Part shown: positions 35,631 to 43,302 of the stretch, in pieces
Layout of the letters: every line of letters starts with the position of its first letter
Position numbering within the stretch: the first letter of the stretch is position 1
NCBI GenBank assembly: GCA_050018455.1
Contig: JBEKAA010000005.1
Span: 1 to 64,000, forward strand
DNA from: RBG-13-68-16 sp050018455
GTDB lineage: Bacteria; Acidobacteriota; Thermoanaerobaculia; Thermoanaerobaculales; Thermoanaerobaculaceae
Direction: 5' to 3'
Length of the DNA stretch: 64,000 bases
Translations under genes and position numbers: made by a program
The notes under the pieces: generated by a model
Database searches by the model: none
What the model saw: the letters and a program-made list of their open reading frames with translations, nothing else
Told to the model about the DNA's origin: nothing

Positions 35631-35862
35631 GGTTGACAGTCGACAGTTCACAGTTGACAGTTGACAGTTGACAGTCAGAGGCGGACAGCCGACAGCTGAC
35701 AGCTAGCAGCTAGCAGCGTCCCTCCCAGGTGTGATCTTTCGTGAACGGGAGGGGGAGCTGTGAGCTGTCAGCTGGGAGGGCGGGTGGGGGAGAGCTGTCA
35801 ACTGTCTTTGCGTTGGGAGAGCTGTTGACTGTCAACTGTCGACTGTGAACTGTCGACTATCT
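35631..35862. repeat. Inverted pair of AGTTGAC heptamer arrays with G4 core
   Basis: The left arm (35631-35718) runs in 7-bp register with AGTTGAC, AGTCGAC, AGTTCAC, AGCCGAC, AGCTGAC and AGCTAGC units. The right arm (35757-35862) carries the inverse (GAGCTGTCA, CTGTCAA, CTGTCGA). Between right-arm blocks lies GGGAGGGCGGGTGGGGG (35774-35790), a G-quadruplex motif. It fills the gap between the divergent DUF1015 and acyltransferase genes. Confidence 0.9.
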
Positions 35863-35870
35863 TCGTGTGG

Positions 35871-35876
35871 TACAAG
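35871..35876 (+). promoter_or_regulatory. -10 box for leaderless acyltransferase message
   Basis: TACAAG lies exactly six bases before the ATG at 35883, so transcription would start at or next to the start codon. The heptamer array forms the upstream DNA. Confidence 0.4.
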
Positions 35877-35882
35877 ATTCCC

Positions 35883-36680
35883 ATGACCCTGACCGGTCGG
35901 ATCCGGGGGATTGCGCGGCTGGTCGCTTTCGTGGTCGGCTCGTGGCTTGTCGTAGCGCGCGGGATCGGCGCGGTGTTCTCCCGGTTCCCGCAGAGGTGGA
36001 AGCGCAGCGCCCCACACAACGCCCGCTGGGGACGGGTCGCGCAGTGCTGCCTGGGGATCCGGGTCCGGACGGTCGGAGTGCTGCCGCCGCCGGGGTCCCT
36101 CGTGGTGGCGAACCACTACGGGTACGCCGACGTGTTCACCATCGGCGGCCTGTTCCCGATGGTGTTCGCGGCGCGCCACGACATGCGCCGCTGGCCGATA
36201 TTCGGGGTGCTGGCAGCTTCGGGCGCGACGATCTTCATCGACCGGCAGCACGCCCGCGCAGGGGCGCGCGGCATCGCGCGGGTGACGGCCGCGCTCGCGT
36301 CGGGCGCGACCGTGCTCGGTTTTCCGGAGGGGACCTCCGCGGGCGCGGGCGCGCTGCTGCCCTTTCGCAGTGGGCTGTTCCAGGCGGCGGTGGATTCCGG
36401 CGTGCCGGTGGTGCCCGCGGCGGTGCGGTATCTCGAGATCGACGGTGAGCCGGTGACGGAGGCCAACCTCGACGTGATTGGCTGGTTCCACGGCGAGAAC
36501 TTCATCTCGCACGGGCTGCGCCTCGCGTCCCACCGTCGCGTGCTCGCCGAGGTACGTTTTGGCGAGCCAATCGCCCCGCCGCACGCCAACAGGCGTACCC
36601 TGACGGCAGTCGCGGAGGCGCGAGTCCGCGAGCTGCGCGACGGCGCGCAGCGAGAGGCTGAGACGGGGGATCGGCGATGA
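35883..36680 (+). CDS. 1-acyl-glycerol-3-phosphate acyltransferase (PlsC-like)
   Basis: A 265-residue membrane-associated acyltransferase. An N-terminal hydrophobic helix (LVAFVVGSWLVVARGIG) is followed by the HX4D motif in NHYGYAD, FIDRQ, and FPEGTSAGAGALLPFRSG (PEGT box). It transfers an acyl chain to lysophosphatidate or a related lipid. ATG 35883 is preferred over GTG 35865, which lies before the -10 box. Its TGA overlaps the ATG of rmuC (ATGA). Confidence 0.88.
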   Translation: MTLTGRIRGIARLVAFVVGSWLVVARGIGAVFSRFPQRWKRSAPHNARWGRVAQCCLGIRVRTVGVLPPPGSLVVANHYGYADVFTIGGLFPMVFAARHDMRRWPIFGVLAASGATIFIDRQHARAGARGIARVTAALASGATVLGFPEGTSAGAGALLPFRSGLFQAAVDSGVPVVPAAVRYLEIDGEPVTEANLDVIGWFHGENFISHGLRLASHRRVLAEVRFGEPIAPPHANRRTLTAVAEARVRELRDGAQREAETGDRR

Positions 36681-37894
36681 CGACCTGGGTTGCCGTGGTG
36701 GCGGCATTGGCGGGTGTGCTGGTGATCCTCGCCTTTCTGCAGCTCGCGCGCTTCGGGAGGCAGGAGCTGGCGCTTCGGGAAGAACTGGGCCGCGTTTCGC
36801 TGGCACTCGCCCAGTCGCAGCGGGACACGCTTGCCCAGCTGGGCGGCCAGCTGACGTCGGTGGTGTCCGACTTCAACCGTCGCCTGGGAGAGTTCGGCCA
36901 GCAGGTGCAGGGCGGCCAGGCGACCACCGGCGACGCGCTGCGCACCGGCCTCGAGGAGGCACGCCGCAGCCTTTCCGAGCAGCTCCAGGGGCTCGTCGGG
37001 ACGGTCAACATCCAGCTTGCGCAGTCGCAGCAGAACCTGGGCAAGCAGTTCGAGGGCGCCACGAAGGTGTTCGGCGAGCTCAAGGGACAGCTCGGCCAGG
37101 TTGCCGAGATGGCGACTCGCATGGAATCGCTCGGGCGCGAGATCGACGAGCTGCAGGGGATCCTCAAAGCGCCCAAGCTGCGCGGAAACCTCGGCGAGTC
37201 GTCCCTCGAGGAATTCTTCCGGCAGGTGCTGCCGCCGGGTTTCTGGGAGACGCAGTACCGGTTTCGCGACGGGCAGACGGTCGACGCCGTGATCAAGCTG
37301 CGCGGCCACCTCGTGCCGGTGGACGCGAAGTTCCCGCTCGAGTCCTTCCAGCGCATGGTCGCGGCCGAGGACGACGTCGCGCGCAAGACGGCCCGCAAGG
37401 AGTTCGAAAGATCCGTCAAAGGGCGCATCGACGAGATCGCCGACAAGTACATCCGCCCAGGCGAGGGGACGTTCGAGTTCGCGCTCATGTTCATCCCGGC
37501 CGAGAACATCTACTACGAAGTGATCATCAAGGACGACAGCCTCGGCGAGGGCGCCTCACTGCTTGCGTACGCGACCTCCCGGCGGGTCGTGCCGGTGTCC
37601 CCAAACTCTTTCTACGCCTACCTTTCGACGATCGTGACCGGCCTCAAGGGGATGCAAGTGGAAGCGCGGGCGCGCGAGATCCTGGCGGAGCTGGGACGGC
37701 TACAAACCGAGTTCGGCAAATTCGCGGAGGCATTCCGGCTCGTCGGCCGCCACCTTCAGTCCGCGTCCGGGAAATACGAGGAGGCGGAGAAGCTCGCAGG
37801 CAAGGTCGGCGACCGTCTGGAGTCTGTGACCGGCCAGGAGGCACCGCCCGAGGTGGCCGCGGGCGATGCACCGCCCTTGCCGTCGGACACGTAA
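36677..37894 (+). CDS. rmuC: RmuC-family DNA recombination protein
   Basis: A 405-residue RmuC homologue. An N-terminal membrane helix (VAVVAALAGVLVILAFLQL) precedes a long coiled coil (about residues 25-165) and the nuclease-like core with RGNLGESSLEEFFRQVLPP, VPVDAKFPLESFQRM and FALMFIPAENIYYEVI. RmuC limits inversions at short inverted repeats in E. coli, notable in a genome full of inverted repeats. It is coupled to the acyltransferase by an ATGA overlap. Confidence 0.92.
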   Translation: MTTWVAVVAALAGVLVILAFLQLARFGRQELALREELGRVSLALAQSQRDTLAQLGGQLTSVVSDFNRRLGEFGQQVQGGQATTGDALRTGLEEARRSLSEQLQGLVGTVNIQLAQSQQNLGKQFEGATKVFGELKGQLGQVAEMATRMESLGREIDELQGILKAPKLRGNLGESSLEEFFRQVLPPGFWETQYRFRDGQTVDAVIKLRGHLVPVDAKFPLESFQRMVAAEDDVARKTARKEFERSVKGRIDEIADKYIRPGEGTFEFALMFIPAENIYYEVIIKDDSLGEGASLLAYATSRRVVPVSPNSFYAYLSTIVTGLKGMQVEARAREILAELGRLQTEFGKFAEAFRLVGRHLQSASGKYEEAEKLAGKVGDRLESVTGQEAPPEVAAGDAPPLPSDT

Positions 37895-37915
37895 AGCCGA
37901 AAGCCGGCGAGTCAG

Positions 37916-38040
37916 GGTCAAAGGTAAAAGGTGAAACGGTAAAGGGAAGACGAAAGATACAATGGACTGGGTCGGAGGAGCGCTCCTTGTCGCTCGTTTG
38001 ACCTTCGACCTTTCCCGTTTGACCTCTTCCGTTCTTCTGT
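37916..38040. repeat. Inverted pair of GGTNAAA heptamer arrays
   Basis: The left arm (37916-37957) reads GGTCAAA, GGTAAAA, GGTGAAA, CGGTAAA, GGGAAGA, CGAAAGA in exact 7-bp steps. The right arm (37994-38040) has the inverse units CGTTTGACC, TTCGACC, TTTCCCG, TTTGACC. A 36-bp spacer separates them. Confidence 0.88.
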
Positions 38041-38074
38041 CCCGGCCACGACCACACTATCATCTAGCAAGGTC

Positions 38075-40636
38075 ATGCTGCGTCCCGGCCTGGTGCTTGC
38101 CCGATTCGAGCTCGTCTCCGTCCTCGGCAGGGGCGGAATGGGTGAGGTCTGGCGCGCCCGCGACCTCAGGCTCGGGCGGGACGTGGCCCTCAAGGTGCTC
38201 CCCGAGGGCATGGCGTCCGACCCAGACAGGGTTGCGCGCTTCGAGCGCGAGGCGCGGGCGCTGGCGGCGCTCAACCACCCCAATGTGGCGCAGATCTACG
38301 AGCTCGGCGAGGCCGTGCCGGACCCCGGCTCGGGCGGGTTCATCGGAGATGAACCGAGGACGGCGGTCCGGTTCCTGGTGATGGAGCTGGTCGAGGGCAA
38401 ATCGCTCTCGCGGCGGCTGCGTTCCGGCCCGATGCCGCTCGGCGAGGCGCTGGCGGTCGCTCGCCAGGTCGTGCGCGGCCTCGAAGCGGCTCACGCGCGC
38501 GGGGTGATCCACCGGGACCTCAAGCCCGGGAACATCATGCTCACCGGCGCCGGCGAGGCGAAGGTCCTCGACTTCGGGCTGGCGCGCTTCCGCCCCGACC
38601 GCAGACCCGCGGACGACGTGGACGTCACCGCCAACCAGGTGGACTCCGGAACGGTGGTCGGGACGGCGGCCTACATGTCGCCCGAGCAGGTGCGGGGCGA
38701 GGAGTGCGACGAGCGTTGCGACATCTGGGCGTTCGGTTGCTGCGTGGCGGAGATGCTCTCCGGCAAGCGGACGTTCGACGGGCCGACGGTGCCGGACATC
38801 ATGACGAGGGTGCTTTCGGGCCACGCCAACCTCGACCTCCTTCCCCCGGAGACGCCGTCCGGTGTGCGATCGCTGCTGGTCTCGTGCCTCGAGACCAGCC
38901 GTTCGCGGCGGCCAACGCTCGACGAGATCAGTCGCGCGCTCGACGTCTCGACGTCCGTCACGCGTGGGATCCCGCGTCGAGTCCCGTGGCGCGGTGCCGC
39001 GGCCGCAGCGGTGGTCGTGACGGCAGCAGTGGCGGCGTTGCTGGTGTGGCGGACGCGCCCGGCGGCGCGCCCCCGGCCTGCGGCCGCGCCCGCGTTGCTG
39101 ATCGCGCTGGAACCCGTGCACCGAGACTCGTCGGCGCCCGCGGGCGATCTGGCATCCCGCCTCGATGGAGAGCTGGTCCGCGCGGTCGCGGCGCGCAAGG
39201 CGTTGAAGGTGGTGCAGGCCGGGGACACTGACGTGCGAGTGCGCACCGTTGTCGTCGGCGGGGACGGCGGAAACGCAGCTCGGTTCACGATCCTCGATTC
39301 GGCGACCGCCGCCGTGCTCGAGATCCGGGAGGCTCCGCTTGGCGGCGACGCTCGGGTGGGCGAGGCGGCCGGAGCTCTCGCCTCGGCGCTCGAGCGGGAG
39401 CAGGTGTGCCGGGAGCTGGAGGCGGCGGACGCGCTGCACGGCTTCCTGGCGCGGAGGACGAAGAGCCTGTCTGCCGTTGCCGCGTTCCGCGAGGGGCTCC
39501 AGTTCGCGATGCGGACGCGTCAGCCCGAGGCCAGACGGGCTTTCGAGCTGGCGCTGGCGGCCGATCCGGGCTTCTGGCCGGCGCACCTCTACCTCGCACT
39601 CAACGCCAAGGCGACCGGCCGCTTCACCGAATGGGCGGGCGAGCTGGAGTCCGCACGCAAGCTCGTGCCGCACCCGGACGAGGCGGAGGCCGTGGTGATC
39701 GAGGAGGTCTCGGCGATGCTCTCGGAGGACAGCCAGCGCCGTCTCGAGGCGCTTGAGCGCGCCCGCGCCTTCTTTCCCCAAAGCGGCGAGCTGACCTACC
39801 GGGCCGGACAGGCGTACCGCTTCGAGGATCGGCCGGCGGAAGCGATCCCGCTCTTCGAGACGCTGCTGCGATCCGGATGGCGGCCGGACTGGAGCCCGAC
39901 GCGGGAGGAACTCGCGTTCAGCCAGCTCCTCGCCGGAAGACTGAGCAACGTGCTTAAGACGACGGCGGAGGGCGAAGCGCGCTTTCCGACACGTTACAAG
40001 TACCCGCTCTACGCGGCCCTGGCGTTGCAACAGTCCGGCCGGCAGGCAATGGCGCGCGAGGCGCTCCAGCGCGCGATTCGGAAGCACCTCGACTTCGCAA
40101 GCAGCGACCCGCTTTCCGGCCACCAAAAGGCGCAGTACTGGGCTTCGCTGCTGCGGTGGGACGAAGAGCGGCGGCGACAGTGGCAGGCGACGCTGGCCGA
40201 GGCTGAACGCGGGCTCGCCGCAAAACCAGCCGATGTGGACGTCAAGCTGGCGCGCGCCGAGGCCCTGACAGGGCTCGGCCGCTTCGCCGAAGCCCGCGCC
40301 GCCCTCGGTGCGCTGGCGACCGCAGAGTGCGGCGATCCCGAGGTTTTCCTTGCCCTCGCGCATGCCTGTGGCGGCCTCGGTGATGCGGGCTGTGCGCGCG
40401 ATGCCCTCGAGCGTGCGGCGAGCCTCTGGCGTGCGGGTGGTGTGCCGGCGGTCGGCACACTCGCCTACAACATAGCCGCGAGCTGGGCCGTGCTCGGCGA
40501 CACGCGGCAGGCGTACGAGTGGCTGCTGCGGGCTCGCGACCAGTACGGCGCCGACCGGCTGGACCTCGCGATGGACCCGGACCTGGACTCGCTGCGGCGC
40601 GCCGGCCTGCTCGAGAAGCTCCCTCGCCGCCGGTGA
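38075..40636 (+). CDS. Serine/threonine protein kinase with TPR-like tail
   Basis: An 853-residue Hanks-type kinase. Glycine loop LGRGGMGEVWRA (17-28), VALK lysine at about 39, VIHRDLKPGN, VLDFGLARF and YMSPEQVRG are all present. There is a 12- to 15-residue insertion (DPGSGGFIGDEPRTA) before the hinge. One transmembrane helix lies at about residues 307-327 (GAAAAAVVVTAAVAALLVW). The C-terminal half is alpha-helical with TPR-like repeats (LTYRAGQAYRFEDRPAEAIP, GLGRFAEARAALGAL). Unlike the 20-27 kb kinases it has no propeller. TATCAT at 38058-38063 is a -10 candidate close to the ATG. Confidence 0.9.
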   Translation: MLRPGLVLARFELVSVLGRGGMGEVWRARDLRLGRDVALKVLPEGMASDPDRVARFEREARALAALNHPNVAQIYELGEAVPDPGSGGFIGDEPRTAVRFLVMELVEGKSLSRRLRSGPMPLGEALAVARQVVRGLEAAHARGVIHRDLKPGNIMLTGAGEAKVLDFGLARFRPDRRPADDVDVTANQVDSGTVVGTAAYMSPEQVRGEECDERCDIWAFGCCVAEMLSGKRTFDGPTVPDIMTRVLSGHANLDLLPPETPSGVRSLLVSCLETSRSRRPTLDEISRALDVSTSVTRGIPRRVPWRGAAAAAVVVTAAVAALLVWRTRPAARPRPAAAPALLIALEPVHRDSSAPAGDLASRLDGELVRAVAARKALKVVQAGDTDVRVRTVVVGGDGGNAARFTILDSATAAVLEIREAPLGGDARVGEAAGALASALEREQVCRELEAADALHGFLARRTKSLSAVAAFREGLQFAMRTRQPEARRAFELALAADPGFWPAHLYLALNAKATGRFTEWAGELESARKLVPHPDEAEAVVIEEVSAMLSEDSQRRLEALERARAFFPQSGELTYRAGQAYRFEDRPAEAIPLFETLLRSGWRPDWSPTREELAFSQLLAGRLSNVLKTTAEGEARFPTRYKYPLYAALALQQSGRQAMAREALQRAIRKHLDFASSDPLSGHQKAQYWASLLRWDEERRRQWQATLAEAERGLAAKPADVDVKLARAEALTGLGRFAEARAALGALATAECGDPEVFLALAHACGGLGDAGCARDALERAASLWRAGGVPAVGTLAYNIAASWAVLGDTRQAYEWLLRARDQYGADRLDLAMDPDLDSLRRAGLLEKLPRRR

Positions 40637-40668
40637 GATTCCGACGACGGCAGAGGAGCGAGTGAGCT

Positions 40669-40846
40669 GTTCGAAGGTTCACACGTTCACAGGTTCGAAG
40701 GTCCCCAAGAAGGCGTAGGAGGTAAAACGTGAAAGGGGAGAGGTCAAAGGAAAGGCAATACCAACCGATTCCCCCTGGCGTGAGCTGGTGTGTCTTCCCT
40801 TTGACCTTTAACGTTTGACCCTTTACCTGTTCTTGCCGAACCTTCG
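40669..40846. repeat. Nested composite inverted repeat (octamer outside, heptamer inside)
   Basis: The outer left octamer array (GTTCGAAG, GTTCACAC, GTTCACAG) is at 40669-40703 and the inner left heptamer array (GGTAAAA, CGTGAAA, GGGGAGA, GGTCAAA) at 40731-40757. The inner right array is at 40792-40829 and the outer right (CGAACCTTCG) at 40837-40846. This is the same nesting order as 16054-16272. Confidence 0.88.
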
Positions 40847-40876
40847 TCTGCCGCGTTTCTGCTACCTTGACGCGCG

Positions 40877-42127
40877 ATGGGGCAGCTGGCGTCGCGAATG
40901 AGCCACGCGTTCCGGGCGCTGCGGCACCGGCACTTCCGGGTGTTCTGGATCGGGCAGTGGCTGTCGGTCAACGGCACCTGGATGCAGACCACGGCTCAGG
41001 CGTGGCTGGTCTACCGCCTTACCAACTCGCCGCTGATGCTGGGGTTTCTCTCGGTGGTGCGATTCGGGCCGGCGCTTGTCGGCGCGCCGTTCGCCGGCGT
41101 GCTGACGGATCGGCTCCCCAGGCGCCTTGTGGTGCTCGCGACCCAATCGATCTCCCTCGTCCAGGCCAGCCTGCTGGCGACGCTGACGCTGACCGGGGTC
41201 GTCAGGGTGTGGCACGTCCTGGTGCTCGCCTTCTTCCAGGGAGTCGTCGACACGCTGGATTCCCCGGCACGACAGACCCTTCAGGTGGACATCGTCGGCG
41301 TCGAGGACCTGCAGAGCGCCGTCTCGTTGAACTCCTCGGCGTTCAACGCGGCGCGAATGGTCGGGCCGGCGCTGGCCGGGGTGCTGGTGGCGGTTTGGGG
41401 CGAGGGGGTGTGCTTCGCGGTCAACGCCGTCAGCTACCTTGCGGTCCTGGTCGCGTTGCTGACGATTCGGATCCCAGCGTCGCCCCGGCCGGCGAAGGGT
41501 TCGCTGCGGGCCGAGTTGGTCGAGGGGCTGAGCTACGCGTGGCGCAACCGGCAGGTTCGCATGATGCTCGCCGCGATCGCCGTGACCTCCGGGTTCGGGC
41601 TTTCGTACTCGACGCTGCTCCCGGTGTTCGCCCGCGACGTGCTGCACGGCGGCGTGCGGGGTTTCGGTCTACTGATGTCGAGCGGTGGACTCGGCGCCGT
41701 GTTCGGCGCGCTGGGCACCGCTGCCCGTCGCGGAGGTCGCCACACCAGCGTGATCATGGCGGCAGGGCAGGGAGCCCTCGGGATCGGCCTGATGGCGCTT
41801 GCAGGAACGCGCTGGCTGCCGCTCGCGTCCGTGTGGATGGTGATGATAGGGCTCGGGGTCGCGATCCAGCTCTCGACCACCAACGGCTTCCTGCAGACGA
41901 CGGCCCCGCCGCACATGCGTGGCCGGGTCGTTTCGCTGTACATCTGGCTGTTCAGCGGGCTCTCGCCGATCGGCGGCTTCGCTGCAGGCTGGGTGGCGGA
42001 GCACGTCGGGGCGCCGTGGACCGCGGCCGGAGCCGGGTTCGCGTGCCTCGCTTCGGCAGCTCTGATGGGTTTTGAAATGTCCGTCCTCCGGCGATCGTTC
42101 AGGAGGGCGGGCGGGAGGATTTCATGA
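40877..42127 (+). CDS. MFS transporter (EntS/DHA3-like)
   Basis: A 416-residue major-facilitator protein with about 12 hydrophobic helices. It opens FRALRHRHFRVFWIGQWLSVNGTW, as in the MFS_3/EntS-like group. The loop 2-3 signature GVLTDRLPRR is present, and TTAPPHMRGRVVSLY lies before the last helices. The group exports siderophores or drugs; the substrate here is unknown. TGCTACCTT (40860-40868) lies eight bases before the ATG, so the message may be almost leaderless. Its stop overlaps the ATG of the selenoprotein gene (ATGA), so the two are co-expressed. Confidence 0.9.
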   Translation: MGQLASRMSHAFRALRHRHFRVFWIGQWLSVNGTWMQTTAQAWLVYRLTNSPLMLGFLSVVRFGPALVGAPFAGVLTDRLPRRLVVLATQSISLVQASLLATLTLTGVVRVWHVLVLAFFQGVVDTLDSPARQTLQVDIVGVEDLQSAVSLNSSAFNAARMVGPALAGVLVAVWGEGVCFAVNAVSYLAVLVALLTIRIPASPRPAKGSLRAELVEGLSYAWRNRQVRMMLAAIAVTSGFGLSYSTLLPVFARDVLHGGVRGFGLLMSSGGLGAVFGALGTAARRGGRHTSVIMAAGQGALGIGLMALAGTRWLPLASVWMVMIGLGVAIQLSTTNGFLQTTAPPHMRGRVVSLYIWLFSGLSPIGGFAAGWVAEHVGAPWTAAGAGFACLASAALMGFEMSVLRRSFRRAGGRIS

Positions 42128-42351
42128 AGGTCGAGATCACCTACTGCGTGGTTTGAAACTACGAGCCTCGGGCCGCCGGTCTGGCGGCCGAACTGAAGCA
42201 GTCGTTCGGGGCCCAGACGTGGCTGATCAAGGGCTCGGGCGGGGTCTTCGACGTTGTGGTCGACGGCCGGAAGGTCTTCTCCAAACACGACACCGGCCGA
42301 TTTCCCGATCCCGGCGAGATCAATGGTCTCGTCGCCGTTTCCAAAGAGTGA
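42124..42351 (+). CDS. SelW/Rdx-family selenoprotein with in-frame TGA (Sec)
   Basis: A 75-residue protein if the TGA at 42154-42156 is read as selenocysteine. It begins MKVEITYC-V-V-U-NYEPRA, giving the CxxU redox motif at residues 8-11. It continues through ELKQSFGAQTWLIKGSGG, FDVVVDGRKVFSKHDTGRFP and EINGLVAVSKE, the full Rdx fold sequence, to a second TGA at 42349. GGGAGGAT lies about six bases before the ATG. The ATG overlaps the MFS stop. A SECIS-like hairpin follows the Sec codon. Rdx proteins are thioredoxin-like oxidoreductases of uncertain partner. The downstream frame is too well conserved for a stop-truncated relic. Confidence 0.9.
42171..42189 (+). promoter_or_regulatory. SECIS-like hairpin for selenocysteine insertion
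   Basis: The stem GGCCGCC / GGCGGCC (seven perfect pairs) encloses the loop GGTCT, beginning 15 nt after the TGA, with the loop about 22-26 nt after it. Bacterial SECIS elements lie in this window and carry a GGUC-type apical loop recognised by SelB, as in E. coli fdhF. Within the Rdx gene this supports Sec decoding. Confidence 0.75.
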
Positions 42352-42407
42352 AAGGGCCGCCCCGCCACATGCGCGCTCGCGCCGGTACGGGCACGAACGG
42401 TCCACGC

Positions 42408-42413
42408 TAGAAT
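42408..42413 (+). promoter_or_regulatory. -10 box for leaderless nadK message
   Basis: TAGAAT ends six bases before the ATG of nadK at 42420. No Shine-Dalgarno lies between them. Confidence 0.45.
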
Positions 42414-42419
42414 GAGCCG

Positions 42420-43301
42420 ATGCGGGCTGGCAAGGGTCAAGGTGCTCCCCGGCGGGTGGGCCTGGCAGTCAAGCTGTCGAGCCCCGACGCCATCGCTCTC
42501 GGCAAGAGGATGCTCGGCGAACTCGCCCGCCGTGGCGTGGAGGGCGTCGCCGACGTAGAGTCGGCCGGTGTTCTCGGGGTCGCTCCGGGTCCGGTTCGCG
42601 CCGAGTTGGGGCGGCACGTGGACGCCGCCGTCGTTCTCGGCGGCGACGGCACCTTTCTTTCGGTCGCCCGCGGTTGCCCGGCTTCGACGCCGGTGGCGGG
42701 CATCAACATGGGGACCCTCGGGTTCCTGACTGAGCACAGCTCGGAGCGGCCTTTGGAGCTCCTTGATGATTTGCTCACAGGGAATGTGACGATCGAGCGG
42801 CGCGACCGCTTCGAGGTGGTCGTGGGCAACGGCGCCGCCCTGCAGCGGTTCCTGGTCCTGAACGACGTGGTCATCAACAAGGCGGCGCTGGCGCGCATCC
42901 TCACGATCAACGTCGAGATCAACGGCGAGTTCCTCTCGCGGTACCACGCCGACGGGCTGATCATCGCCACACCTACGGGCTCGACGGCCTACAACCTCTC
43001 GGCCGGGGGTCCAATCGTTCACCCCGCGTTGTCGGCGATGCTGATCACGCCGATCTGTTCGCACACGCTGACCAACCGGCCGCTGGTCGTCCCCCTCGAG
43101 TGGCGCGTCCGGGTGTGGGTCGGCGGCGGCGACGAGGAGGTCTACCTCACCCTCGACGGGCAGCACGGCTTGCCGATCGGAGCCGAGGATCGCGTCGAGA
43201 TCGGCAAGGCCGCCGAGCCTCTATCCCTGATCCGTGTTCCGACGGCGAGCTTCTTCTCGATCCTGCACCAGAAGCTGAAGTGGGGCGAGCGGGAGGGATG
43301 A
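42420..43301 (+). CDS. nadK: NAD kinase
   Basis: A 293-residue NAD+ kinase, making NADP+ from NAD+ and ATP or polyphosphate. GGDGTFLSVA (GGDG motif), GINMGTLGFLTE, NDVVINKAALARI, and the conserved DGLIIATPTGSTAYNLSAGGPIVHP are all present. The predicted transcript starts at the ATG. The gene begins an nadK-tamB-Omp85 run: its TGA at 43299 is one base before the proposed CTG start of tamB. Confidence 0.95.
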   Translation: MRAGKGQGAPRRVGLAVKLSSPDAIALGKRMLGELARRGVEGVADVESAGVLGVAPGPVRAELGRHVDAAVVLGGDGTFLSVARGCPASTPVAGINMGTLGFLTEHSSERPLELLDDLLTGNVTIERRDRFEVVVGNGAALQRFLVLNDVVINKAALARILTINVEINGEFLSRYHADGLIIATPTGSTAYNLSAGGPIVHPALSAMLITPICSHTLTNRPLVVPLEWRVRVWVGGGDEEVYLTLDGQHGLPIGAEDRVEIGKAAEPLSLIRVPTASFFSILHQKLKWGEREG

Positions 43302-43302
43302 T

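Noticed and set aside
42124..42156. Short 10-codon ORF ending at TGA after the MFS gene
   Set aside because: The reading continues as a complete Rdx-family sequence after TGA with a SECIS-like hairpin, so Sec decoding explains it better than a stop or pseudogene.
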